The position numbers were made by a program, and so were the translations under genes. Source: Pedobacter psychrodurus (GTDB lineage: Bacteria; Bacteroidota; Bacteroidia; Sphingobacteriales; Sphingobacteriaceae). From it: 64,000 nt of DNA. Positions 53,176-61,754 of the stretch are shown here, piece after piece. The notes beneath the pieces were generated by a model. It saw only the letters and a list, made by a program, of their open reading frames with translations. It was not told the DNA's origin and ran no database searches. The DNA lies in assembly GCF_004331735.1 (NCBI RefSeq), contig NZ_SJSO01000003.1, positions 349,526 through 413,525 on the forward strand, given 5' to 3'. Position 1 is the stretch's first letter. The number at the start of each line of letters is the position of its first letter.

Positions 53176-54261
53176 ATGGCACATCACCTAAATTATAACG
53201 ATAAAACACAGAAATACAGCTTTTTTTCAGTAACTGAAAAAGCGTGGCACGGGTTGGGAACGATAGTAGATGCTTATTCCACTTCTGCCGAAGCCCTAAA
53301 ATTTGCGGGGCTTGATTATTCGGTCGAAAAAAGACCACTTTTTACAATGGATGCACTGAATTTGCGCCTCCTGAATGAACCTGATCCCGATGCAATCATA
53401 TTGGGCGCATCTTCTGAGATTGAGGTTCCAGATTATTTCGCCACGGTGCGCACGGATTCCGACACGGTTTTAGGTGTGGTTGGTAAGGCTTATAGCGTAG
53501 TGCAGAATATTGAAGCTTTTGAATTTTTCGATAGCATTGTTGGCGGTGGTGAGGGCATTCTATACGAAACTGCAGGTGCGTTGGGTAAAGGCGAACGTAT
53601 CTTTATTACCGCAAAACTGCCCTTGTACATTAAAGTGGGAAAGGATGACCTGATCGAACAGTACCTTTTTCTGACCACTTCGCACGATGGCTTCGGGAGC
53701 ATCACAGCAGCTTTTACGCCCGTGCGCATTGTGTGCAACAACACGCTGAACGCAGCACTCAAAAATTCTACCAATTCCATCAGAATCCGACATTCTTCGG
53801 GTGCAGGGGACAGGCTTAAAACTGCTCATACGCTGATGGGTATATCGGGTAGGATTGGAGATGAAATGGAACAGGTTTTTAATCATTGGGCAACCGTGCG
53901 TATCTCGGACGAAGAAGTTAAGAAGCTGATACAGATTGCAATGGCGCCAAACCGCGAGGTACTAGAGAAATTGAAAAACGGTACTGTTGACGAGGCTTCA
54001 AGTGTGTATAAAAATATAGTGGATGATGTTTATAGCTATGCAATGGCCAATCCCTCCCAGCTGTTAGATACCACAAAAGGCACATTGTTCGGTGCATACA
54101 ATGCCGTAACGGGCTACTATCAAAATGTGCGCAGATTCAAGGATATGGAATCCAAATTTAAATCCATTCTTGAGGGGACAGCCAAACTGCGTGGACAGTC
54201 TGCCTTTGATCTCTGCTTAAGCCTGGGCAGAAACGAAAACATTTCATTTCAACTGAATTAA
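53176..54261 (+). CDS. DUF932 protein
   Basis: A 361-aa protein of the DUF932 (TIGR03299-like) family, common on plasmids, phages and ICEs. SVTEKAWHGLGTIVDAYSTS near the start and SHDGFGSITAAFTPVRIVCN with NTLNAAL in the middle are diagnostic. Biochemical function unknown. In many Bacteroidetes elements it heads the PRTRC cassette, as here. Confidence 0.9.
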   Translation: MAHHLNYNDKTQKYSFFSVTEKAWHGLGTIVDAYSTSAEALKFAGLDYSVEKRPLFTMDALNLRLLNEPDPDAIILGASSEIEVPDYFATVRTDSDTVLGVVGKAYSVVQNIEAFEFFDSIVGGGEGILYETAGALGKGERIFITAKLPLYIKVGKDDLIEQYLFLTTSHDGFGSITAAFTPVRIVCNNTLNAALKNSTNSIRIRHSSGAGDRLKTAHTLMGISGRIGDEMEQVFNHWATVRISDEEVKKLIQIAMAPNREVLEKLKNGTVDEASSVYKNIVDDVYSYAMANPSQLLDTTKGTLFGAYNAVTGYYQNVRRFKDMESKFKSILEGTAKLRGQSAFDLCLSLGRNENISFQLN

Positions 54262-54266
54262 TAATC

Positions 54267-54288
54267 AGGGAGCGGATTTCCGCTCCCT
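54267..54288. other. hairpin after the DUF932 gene
   Basis: Nine-base stem agggagcgg/ccgctccct with loop ATTT. It is followed by A residues, not T, so it may be a processing or stability element between co-transcribed genes. Confidence 0.45.
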
Positions 54289-54302
54289 TAAAAAACTATA
54301 TC

Positions 54303-54521
54303 ATGAGCATATTAGCCGATACTACAGAAAGAAAAGCCCTTTATGAAATCGCCAAAACCTTGCGGTTTTTTGAAAACCTTGAATGCTTGCAGATTTCCGC
54401 AGGGGATGCCGTACGCATCCGCCATGCGGAGAACATTATTAAAAGCGTAATCGGGGGCAATGGATTTGATGCCGTTTTTTCTAAACGCAGGGGAACACAA
54501 TTAATCAAACAAAAATCATGA
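54303..54521 (+). CDS. small ICE protein, 72 aa
   Basis: MSILADTTERKALYEIAKTL, then a helical body and basic tail (KRRGTQLIKQKS). Unknown family; it sits between DUF932 and the PRTRC-E-like gene and overlaps the latter by four bases. Confidence 0.6.
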   Translation: MSILADTTERKALYEIAKTLRFFENLECLQISAGDAVRIRHAENIIKSVIGGNGFDAVFSKRRGTQLIKQKS

Positions 54522-54742
54522 GAACCAACTTTTTTCAGGCCATTCAAAGACTGCACGGTGTAGGTTCTTGGATCATCAATATTTCATTCTCGGTAGAAAA
54601 TGAGCTTTTAGTTTCTGTTCTGCTTAAAAACAGCAGATCGGAATCCATCGGCAGCATCCTGCCGCCAATGCTCTATAGCGGAACTGCAAAGGAGATAGAT
54701 GAAGGCTTTTTCGAGAGCCTTTCCGCCCCCGCTCCTTATTGA
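54518..54742 (+). CDS. PRTRC system protein E-like, truncated
   Basis: A 74-aa protein whose start (NFFQAIQRLHGVGSWIINIS) and the segment PPMLYSGTAKEIDEGFF fit the N-terminus of PRTRC protein E, usually 150 residues or more. It stops after SLSAPAPY, where the convergent Fic gene begins. The other PRTRC genes (ThiF-, ParB-like) are missing, so the cassette appears cut here. Confidence 0.6.
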   Translation: MRTNFFQAIQRLHGVGSWIINISFSVENELLVSVLLKNSRSESIGSILPPMLYSGTAKEIDEGFFESLSAPAPY

Positions 54743-56292
54743 GGGAGAACAGCCACAGGTTTTCCTTTTAATCCCTCGTTCACTAAATAGGCGAGAAACT
54801 TAGAAAATTCGCTTATATTCTGCTCAATGCTCGCATGTTCCAGTACCTTCATATACTCCTTTCTTTTTTCTACCGGAATTACTGTCCAGGGATATCCCCC
54901 TGAAGCCAGCATTGCATTCATCAGGAACCGGCCCATCCGCCCGTTGCCATCCATGTAAGGGTGAATGAATACGAAAACAAAGTGACCCAAAACTGCCCTG
55001 ACTGAAGCCTCAGGCTCGCCTTCTAAAAGTTCGAATAGCACGGACATGCAATCCCTCATTGCATCAACACTTAAGGGCACGTGTTGCGAATTGCTAATAT
55101 ATACCTGATTGCTACGGTATCCGGCAAGATCAGAGGCTTTTAAAATACCCGCGGCAACGCTTGGATCAAATAACTCTCGATACCAGCGCGGATGGTCCTG
55201 GTCAACCTGATCCCCTGGATTTTTACCATCTAGTATATTTTTTACTGATTCCTTCACTATCTGGAAAGTCTGAAAATAGCCCCGTGCAGCCATTGCGTCC
55301 TGTTGCTTTCTGTCCTCTGCATTACCTTTGGTATTCCAGGAACCCAAACTCACCCTTTCTATTAGTTCAGGTGTTACCTTGTATCGTTCTATAGATAAAG
55401 AGTGGTAGGCATCGGTGATATAAATCGAATCCACATTTTCCAGGTAAGCCTTATGATCTTTTGGAAGCCCAGGTGGTACTGGAAAATTCCGTATTACCAC
55501 ATCCCGCATCTGTTGCCACATGAGTTTGATACGGTTCACAAAGGGAGACCGTTCACGTAGAGAAAGATCTATTGTTATTTTAGCCTGAAAAGGATCATCT
55601 TCCCGTACATCGTAACCTGCTTGGCGCATGGTTTCAATTATCTGGTCAGCAATCCTTTCACGACCAATATTTCTGAAGGCACCTCCAAGTCGCCCAGCAA
55701 TTACTGAATGGCCATTTTCAAGTAGCACAGGAAGTAGCTCAGAAGCGTCTCTAATCAATGAGAGCGCGGTTCGCGCGTCAAGGCCATTACCGCTGAATGA
55801 GGCTGTAGAGCAGTAAAGGAGCGCGCCCTGTAAACTATACATCCTTATGCCCCTTTCTATAGTGGTCAACTCGGGAACAGGAAGATTCGCCCTGTAATTA
55901 AATAGAGATGTATTGTGCGCCAAGGAGGTTGGGTTATTGTTTCCTTTAGGAGATCGCAAAAATAACTGGGATGGAACCGACCAATTTCCTGCATGGATCT
56001 TGAGTGACTGATCGGCCGATAAAATCCAATCATTGCCATACCTGGAATTTAAAAATTTTAGACAAAAATCCCAATATGAGCTATACCATGAGGTCGTTTC
56101 TCCAGGACCGGCATTCGGGTCTGAGCTCACATACCAGCCCCTGACTACCTCTTTTATGAAACCGTTTTTTAGCAATATCTCTCTGTAGATACGGTTAGGT
56201 AAATCCTCACCGGTTATAGCCACTTCATTTCTATCCTGTAAGTCCTTTAATACACGTAATGCCGCTGCAAATCTTTCCTGTGGTGTCGCCAT
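54736..56292 (-). CDS. Fic-family AMPylase with AbiEi-like N-terminal region
   Basis: A 518-aa protein. The Fic motif HPYMDGNGRMGR (near residue 445) has the His, acidic and Gly-Arg residues needed to transfer AMP to hydroxyl groups of target proteins. The inhibitory-type motif SLSIER (near 295) lies before it, as in class II Fic proteins, but with Arg where G/N is usual. Residues 1-130 (GFIKEVVRGWYVSSDP, then SWYSSYWDFCLKFLNSRYG) resemble the winged-helix AbiEi-type antitoxin. So it may be a self-regulating toxin. Four degenerate repeats lie upstream. It overlaps the PRTRC-E stub. Confidence 0.85.
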   Translation of the reverse strand: MATPQERFAAALRVLKDLQDRNEVAITGEDLPNRIYREILLKNGFIKEVVRGWYVSSDPNAGPGETTSWYSSYWDFCLKFLNSRYGNDWILSADQSLKIHAGNWSVPSQLFLRSPKGNNNPTSLAHNTSLFNYRANLPVPELTTIERGIRMYSLQGALLYCSTASFSGNGLDARTALSLIRDASELLPVLLENGHSVIAGRLGGAFRNIGRERIADQIIETMRQAGYDVREDDPFQAKITIDLSLRERSPFVNRIKLMWQQMRDVVIRNFPVPPGLPKDHKAYLENVDSIYITDAYHSLSIERYKVTPELIERVSLGSWNTKGNAEDRKQQDAMAARGYFQTFQIVKESVKNILDGKNPGDQVDQDHPRWYRELFDPSVAAGILKASDLAGYRSNQVYISNSQHVPLSVDAMRDCMSVLFELLEGEPEASVRAVLGHFVFVFIHPYMDGNGRMGRFLMNAMLASGGYPWTVIPVEKRKEYMKVLEHASIEQNISEFSKFLAYLVNEGLKGKPVAVLPQ

Positions 56293-56367
56293 TTGTTATT
56301 TCTTTTGAAAGAAAACTTTTGTTTTCTTGATCCATGATGCTATAGTACAAATGTAAGAAATGTCGGT

Positions 56368-56461
56368 GTATTTCTATTAAATAGCGTCGTGTTATTTTTA
56401 TTAAATATTGCTGTTGTATTTCTATTAAATAGTGTTGTGTCTTTTTTATTCATTAACGTTG
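56368..56461. repeat. four tandem repeats of about 24 bp upstream of fic
   Basis: Units start at 56368, 56391, 56416 and 56439 with a core TATTAAAT (ATTCATTAA in the last) and a GTGTTGT-like end. They lie 76-170 bp before the fic start. AbiEi antitoxins bind direct or inverted repeats of similar size, so they may be fic operators. They are too few and too degenerate for CRISPR. Confidence 0.65.
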
Positions 56462-56742
56462 TGGTCTTCCCATTAATCGGCTAAGTAACAACCGATCGCG
56501 ACAGCTTTTAATATCTTAAATATTTAGATATTAAAAGCCGCCAATCCACTAGAGCAGTTATTATTTTTAGAGGAGTAAAGTCTCCTAATAAAATTAAAAT
56601 GTTTTAAAAAAATTATCGAAGGAAATTACGAATTCAAGGGACTGGGAATCATGAAAAAAATGTTTTACAATTAATTTACAAGCAAAATTAAATAAATTTT
56701 ATTTATCTGATTTTCAGTTATTTATGATGAATAATCGATGGT
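56462..56742. other. right end of the element, non-coding
   Basis: AT-rich stretch between the fic repeats and the tRNA fragment. A short ATATCTTAAATATTT-like run lies near 56510-56530. No gene or RNA. Confidence 0.4.
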
Positions 56743-56780
56743 ACCGGAAACCATAATTCTATCCATTGAACTACGGGAGC
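56743..56780 (-). pseudogene. 5' half of tRNA-Arg(CCG), right att copy
   Basis: Minus-strand GCTCCCG acceptor strand, D arm and anticodon loop TTCCGGT with an ATGGT/ACCAT stem (right arm at 56738-56742). It stops after the anticodon arm with no T arm. A -7 box TATATTTG lies at 56790-56797, as in the intact gene. Core 56755-56778 equals 18626-18649. Confidence 0.85.
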
Positions 56781-57130
56781 ATAAGGCTGCAAATATAGGA
56801 TTTGAAAACTTATTTGTTTGGCATTTTGAATAAAAAAAAACAGTTTTTTATTCAAAATAGATGTTCTCTTCCATGTTTACCATGATACCATCATCCTAGC
56901 AGATGAAGCTCTTGTTAAGGATGAATGAAGACTGGTATTTCCACAGTGCACCTTAAAAAGAAGGAAATTTTAGATTATCAGGGATTACCTGGCGTTGATG
57001 CTTAAGCACTATCTATAATTCGCGGCTTGTAAGTTTTTATTTAAATTGTTGTTTAGTTTAAATTGTAACAGGTGAAAAAACAGATCTTGTCGTTAAAATT
57101 TAACTAACTTTATGTTTGATCATTGCCGTT
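56781..57130. other. tRNA promoter copy and spacer
   Basis: The first 40 bases match the sequence upstream of the intact tRNA. The rest up to the AraC gene holds no recognisable gene. Confidence 0.45.
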
Positions 57131-57949
57131 ATGCATTTAAGTGAACATAAACCAGCCCCAATCCTGACCCCTTATGTCAAATGCTATCGAATTATTGATT
57201 TTGAGTTCAGTCACAATAATCCCATTCCACCAAAGGCCTACACGCCACGGCCAGAGCATTGCCTCCAGTTTTTTCCTAGCCCAACAAAAATCGAATATCC
57301 TACACGAAAAGATTTTATTAAACCCAAAAATGCGCTGCTTTTTGGCCAACATACAGTTGTCAATATGAGAACGGTTTATAAAAAGTTTCTATCTCTTCAA
57401 ATTGTTTTTAAGCCAGGTGCACTTTATAGTTTATTGGGCATCCCAGCTGTTGAACTGACCAATACCTCCATTGATGCCGAACTTGTTTTGGGCAAAGAGA
57501 TTGAGGAGATTAATGACCAGCTTTTTAATGCCTGTACCCATAATGAAATGCTGTCCATCGCAGATCGGTACATCATACAGAAATTAGAGGGTATCAAAAA
57601 CAGGCCTAATCGGATTGATCTGGTCGCCGAGAAAATGTTGACTTTCGACCAGCCACTTGATTATTACGTTGCTAATGGTTTTCTTTCGCAACGCCAGTTT
57701 AACAGGCGTTTTTTGGATAGCGTAGGCATTAGTCCGAAAGCTTTCTTAAAAGTGGCCAGATTTGACTATGCCTACCGGCTAAAAAATGTAACTCCATCTA
57801 GAAGCTGGTTTAATTTGGCTATTGATTGTGGCTACTACGATTATCAACATTTGAGTAAGGATTATAAAACGTTTACAGGCTTTTCGCCTTCCGATTTCTT
57901 TGCAATGGATTCTCCCGAGCGACAATTGGGTACAGAAGAAATTTATTAA
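57131..57949 (+). CDS. AraC family regulator
   Basis: A 272-aa regulator with an N-terminal sensor domain (RPEHCLQFFPSPTKIEYP) and a C-terminal double helix-turn-helix: FLSQRQFNRRFLDSVGISPK and CGYYDYQHLSKDYKTFTGFS. The start is ATG 57131; a TTG at 57116 would add five residues. A cupin gene follows 62 bp later and is a likely target. Confidence 0.9.
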   Translation: MHLSEHKPAPILTPYVKCYRIIDFEFSHNNPIPPKAYTPRPEHCLQFFPSPTKIEYPTRKDFIKPKNALLFGQHTVVNMRTVYKKFLSLQIVFKPGALYSLLGIPAVELTNTSIDAELVLGKEIEEINDQLFNACTHNEMLSIADRYIIQKLEGIKNRPNRIDLVAEKMLTFDQPLDYYVANGFLSQRQFNRRFLDSVGISPKAFLKVARFDYAYRLKNVTPSRSWFNLAIDCGYYDYQHLSKDYKTFTGFSPSDFFAMDSPERQLGTEEIY

Positions 57950-58011
57950 TGTCTGATTCTTACCACTAACAGCATTTTTTTTCTTTCCATCTTTGAGTTA
58001 AATCAAATAAA

Positions 58012-58563
58012 ATGGAAAGAAAAGAATTTTTGCTGGGTAGTTTAAGTATTGCGGCCTTCCTGACGCTAAATAAAACCGGCTATGCAGAAAATGGAGATAA
58101 AGAACCATTTATCGTTAAATCTGGAAAGGGCAGGTTTGGAGAATCCTTTTTATATAAAGGAAAAAACCCTAACGACATCAAAATTTCTGGTAAAGATACC
58201 AATGGGCAGTTAGCGGTATTCGAATACATTGGTTACGAGAAAACAGGGCCATCGCTCCATATCCATTTTGATCAGGACGAGATTTTTTACGTAGCTGAAG
58301 GGAACTATAAATTCTCAGTTGATGGAAAACTAATGGAGTTGGCCTCTGGCGACACCATTTTTCTGCCTCGAAATATTCCGCACACCTGGATTCAACGTAC
58401 AGATTTTGGTAAACTTATTTATTTTGTACAGCCCGCCGGAAAAGCTGAAGAATTTTTTAGAACCATGAACAATTTTGGCCATAAGCCCAGTAAAGCAGAA
58501 GTCGACAAAATTCATGCAGACTGTGGAATGAAGGTAATCGGGCCTGGACTCACAATTGACTAA
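58012..58563 (+). CDS. secreted cupin-domain protein
   Basis: A 183-aa protein with an N-terminal signal-like segment (MERKEFLLGSLSIAAFL) and one cupin: HIHFDQDEIFYVAEGNYKF and LPRNIPHTW give the metal-binding residues (two His, Glu, later His). Likely a small-molecule-binding or dioxygenase-type protein of the periplasm. Follows the AraC-type regulator. Confidence 0.85.
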   Translation: MERKEFLLGSLSIAAFLTLNKTGYAENGDKEPFIVKSGKGRFGESFLYKGKNPNDIKISGKDTNGQLAVFEYIGYEKTGPSLHIHFDQDEIFYVAEGNYKFSVDGKLMELASGDTIFLPRNIPHTWIQRTDFGKLIYFVQPAGKAEEFFRTMNNFGHKPSKAEVDKIHADCGMKVIGPGLTID

Positions 58564-59195
58564 TCAAGTATAAGGGAAACAAAACCCAATCGGGTTAAAA
58601 TAGCCTCTTTCGTTTTAAGTTATCTGATTTTGCACCTCGCAAACATTACCAAATAGGTTTTTTTATTGTCTTACCCAGAAACAGTTTACTGTTCAAACTG
58701 GGCTGTTAAGATCTATGCCCCCTCATTTTTGGGTATTTCAGAGGAAATGACCCCTCTTTACGTTTTCAAACTTGTACTACATTGCACTTCAGATTTATAC
58801 CTAATCACTGAACAAAATGGCCGTTTTGATTGTCTTATACTAGTTTTTAGATTATAGCGTAATTCTTCGATTTGAGGGGTGGTTGGAGCAGGGGAGATGC
58901 TCTTTATTGAAGTTAAGAATGTTGTTTCAATCATTTTATTAAAAAATCAAGGCTATTTTTATTCTGTAAATTCATAGCAAAATTAACTTTCTGCTGTTGA
59001 GATATCTTTTATGTTAAAAAATGATTAAATCTTAAAGGGAACAGCTCGTATACTGCGTTTGTTCCCCTTTATTTTTAATTTAAGAAACCTTTTTGGCTAA
59101 TTTTAAAGGTGCACCATTGGCTTTTTAGGAAATAAAAATGCACCTTTGCGAACCGTTAATAGAGGATTAAGCATGTAATAAATTAAATTTTGTTT
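58564..59195. other. intergenic with a terminator-like hairpin
   Basis: Holds AAAGGGAACA / TGTTCCCCTTT at 59034-59070 (one bulged C) followed by ATTTTTAATT, a possible terminator on the plus strand. A 63-residue frame at 58666 has no homology signal. Confidence 0.5.
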
Positions 59196-60572
59196 ATGGA
59201 AGAATTGGTTGTGGAAGAGATTCAGGAACTCCTTGAAAAAGAAAATGATAAGGCTTTAAAGCAATATCTCGATCAACTGAATATTTCGGATGTTGAAGAA
59301 CTGATTGATGAACTTCCACAATATGCAGCTAAATTTATCGAAACCTTATCCCTCAACAGAGCGGTAAACGTTTTTCGGATTCTTGATTTCCCTACCCAGG
59401 AGCGTATCATTAAAAAACTTTCGGGCAACAAACTCAATCAGATCATTAAAGATCTGCCACCAGATGACCGTACCGCACTTTTTAGTGAATTAAAAGGCGA
59501 TGTGGTAAAAAAAATGATCACGCTTTTACCACCCGAAGAACGTAAAGAATCGCTTGCACTCCTTGGCTATAAAGAAGATAGTATTGGCCGTTTAATGACA
59601 CCTGATTACATCGCAGTAAAACCCGAATGGTCTATCACAAGGGTTTTAGCACACATTAGGCGTTACGGAAAAAACTCCGAAACCATTGATGTGGTATATG
59701 TTATTGATAAAGAGGGTGTTTTGTTGGATGATATCAGGATACGTGAGGTTTTACTGGCCGATCCTGAAGCCATTATTGGCGAACTTACCGATAAACGTTT
59801 CATTGCGTTAAAGGCAAATGATCCTCAGGAAGACGCGATCAATATCTTCAGAATGAACAACCGCGTAGCTTTACCTGTAGTAGATGAAAATAACGTTCTT
59901 TTAGGTATTGTTACCGTTGATGATATTTTGTGGATTGCCAACCAGGAATACACCGAAGATATGCACAAAATAGGGGGAACCGAGGCTTTGGATGAACCTT
60001 ATCTCGATACTTCAATATTTAACCTCGTTAGAAAACGTGTAGGGTGGCTGGCCATTTTAATGGTTGGCGAAATGCTTACCGCTACTGCAATGGGTTTTTT
60101 CGAAGGACAGATTCACAAAGCTACCGTACTTGCATTATTTATTCCGCTGATTATTTCGTGTGGAGGTAATAGTGGATCTCAGGCTTCTACACTGATTATT
60201 CAGGCAATGGCACTCGGCGAAGTAACCATAAAAGATTGGTGGCGTGTAATGAACAGGGAAATTACATCTGGTTTTCTATTGGGTTTATGTTTAGGCCTGA
60301 TCGGATTTTTACGCATTTTTGTCTGGCATTTGGCAGTGCCAAATGTTTATGGCGAACACTGGATTTTAATTGCTGCTACCATTAGCGTTTCTTTGGTTTT
60401 TGTGGTACTTTGGGGTTCGTTAAGTGGCTCTATGCTCCCTATTTTATTAAAAAAACTTGGAGCCGATCCAGCAACCTCATCTGCTCCATTTGTAGCAACC
60501 CTTGTTGATGTTACCGGATTGATTATTTATTTCAGCTTTGCCGTTCTGTTTTTAAAAGGCGTTTTACTTTAA
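59196..60572 (+). CDS. mgtE: magnesium transporter MgtE
   Basis: A 458-aa Mg2+ channel. The N-terminal superhelical domain (LPPDDRTALFSELKGD), two CBS domains (about residues 130-250, with LLGIVTVDDIL) and five C-terminal membrane spans are present. SCGGNSGSQASTLIIQAMAL is the signature pore motif. Full length. It precedes a HAD hydrolase gene by nine bases. Confidence 0.95.
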   Translation: MEELVVEEIQELLEKENDKALKQYLDQLNISDVEELIDELPQYAAKFIETLSLNRAVNVFRILDFPTQERIIKKLSGNKLNQIIKDLPPDDRTALFSELKGDVVKKMITLLPPEERKESLALLGYKEDSIGRLMTPDYIAVKPEWSITRVLAHIRRYGKNSETIDVVYVIDKEGVLLDDIRIREVLLADPEAIIGELTDKRFIALKANDPQEDAINIFRMNNRVALPVVDENNVLLGIVTVDDILWIANQEYTEDMHKIGGTEALDEPYLDTSIFNLVRKRVGWLAILMVGEMLTATAMGFFEGQIHKATVLALFIPLIISCGGNSGSQASTLIIQAMALGEVTIKDWWRVMNREITSGFLLGLCLGLIGFLRIFVWHLAVPNVYGEHWILIAATISVSLVFVVLWGSLSGSMLPILLKKLGADPATSSAPFVATLVDVTGLIIYFSFAVLFLKGVLL

Positions 60573-60581
60573 ACTTAAATC

Positions 60582-61196
60582 ATGCAAAAGAAAATTACCA
60601 CACTTTTTACCGATATCGGCGGTGTTTTATTAACCAATGGCTGGGATAGACATGCAAGAGGAGAAGCTTCAGTACTTTTTAACCTCGACTCGGTTGATCT
60701 CGAAGAACGCCATCACCTTACCTTCGATACCTATGAAGTGGGTAAACTAACGCTTGATGAATATTTAGAACGAATTGTTTTCTTCGAAGAACGTAATTTT
60801 ACCTACGATGATTTTAAAGAATTTATGTTCAAAAAATCACTTCCTTATCCGGAAATGATTCAGTTGATCTGCGATTTAAAAAAGAAATATAACCTAAAGG
60901 TAGCTGTAATAAGCAATGAGGGCAGAGAGCTAAACCAGTATAGAATTAACACATTCAAGCTGAACGAATTTGTGGATTTTTTTGTGTCATCAAGTTTTGT
61001 ACATTTCCGCAAACCCGATGCCGATATTTTTAAGGTAGCGATCGATATTTCACAGAGCGACGTAGGAACGAGTTTATACATCGATGATCGTATGCTTTTT
61101 GTGCAGGTTGCCGAAGGTTTAGGTTTAAGAGGTATTCATCATACCGATTACAAAGATACCAAAGCACAGTTAGCCGCTTACGGGTTAGCGGTTTAA
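60582..61196 (+). CDS. HAD family hydrolase
   Basis: A 204-aa haloacid-dehalogenase-like phosphatase. Motif I is FTDIGGVLL (nucleophile Asp), motif II VISNEG, the Lys in HFRKPD, and motif IV YIDDR. Acts on small phosphorylated compounds; substrate unknown. Coupled to mgtE. Confidence 0.9.
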   Translation: MQKKITTLFTDIGGVLLTNGWDRHARGEASVLFNLDSVDLEERHHLTFDTYEVGKLTLDEYLERIVFFEERNFTYDDFKEFMFKKSLPYPEMIQLICDLKKKYNLKVAVISNEGRELNQYRINTFKLNEFVDFFVSSSFVHFRKPDADIFKVAIDISQSDVGTSLYIDDRMLFVQVAEGLGLRGIHHTDYKDTKAQLAAYGLAV

Positions 61197-61685
61197 TAGA
61201 GAAATCGTCATCTCGACCCGATAGCTATCGGATGAAGCGTAGTCCCGAAGTTAATTCGGGAGAAAGATCTATCTTTTAGATTTCTAACAGCCCTGCCTGT
61301 AAGTTGTCTACTCTGGGTGAAAAAGTTGAATTTTTTTGGAAAGCAATTACAGCAATTTTTTTAAAGTTTCTTCCCGCTTTCATTACTCCCGACTTCTCGT
61401 CGGGATCACTGTTAATCGGGTTTATATGGCAGTATATCTGCAACTATTTAAGGCTGGGTTTAACGCGATCGGTATAATTTCGTGCTTTCCGTGTCTCCGT
61501 GGCAAAGATTTAGGCGATAATTATCTCAATTTATAACAACGGTAAAAATTATGCAAAAATAATTATCTGTGTTAATCTGTATTATCTGTGGTTAATTAAC
61601 CCCTGTAAATACGCTTCGACTCCGCTCAGCGTGACAATCGCATAAAATTCCATGCCTCCGTGGCAAAAAAACTCCAAACAAAAAA
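61197..61685. repeat. spacer with dispersed inverted repeats
   Basis: Three short palindromes: CCGATAGCTATCGG (61219-61232), TCCCGAA/TTCGGGA (about 61242-61260) and TCCCGAC/GTCGGGA (about 61388-61407), plus CGCTTCGACTCCGCTCAGCG-type text near 61612. Such text is commonly dispersed in Pedobacter-type genomes. No gene. Confidence 0.5.
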
Positions 61686-61705
61686 AGCCACTCTTTCAAG
61701 TGGCT
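61686..61705 (-). terminator. terminator of ychF
   Basis: Stem agccact/agtggct with six-base loop, then six T residues on the minus strand, 50 bases after the ychF stop. Confidence 0.8.
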
Positions 61706-61754
61706 CATCAATTATCTATATCCTTAAAGTCCCTTTAGGGGTTTGGGGTGGGGT

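Larger units (their letters stand above)
18614..56749. mobile_element. integrative and conjugative element, no integrase found
   Basis: About 38 kb between directly repeated tRNA-Arg(CCG) 5' halves. Content: mobilisation genes, a complete-looking type B (CTnDOT-like) secretion operon, cargo, and a maintenance module. The transfer genes look more GC-rich than the flanks (judged by eye). No tyrosine or serine recombinase gene was found inside, and the PRTRC cassette at the right is cut short. Borders are set at the tRNA repeats and are accurate to about one repeat length. The exact crossover point is not known. Confidence 0.75.

Noticed and set aside
56368..56461. CRISPR array
   Set aside because: Only four units, degenerate and without unique spacers, and no cas gene in the window.
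58666..58857. 63-aa gene after the cupin
   Set aside because: No leader, no motif, stop-rich neighbourhood.
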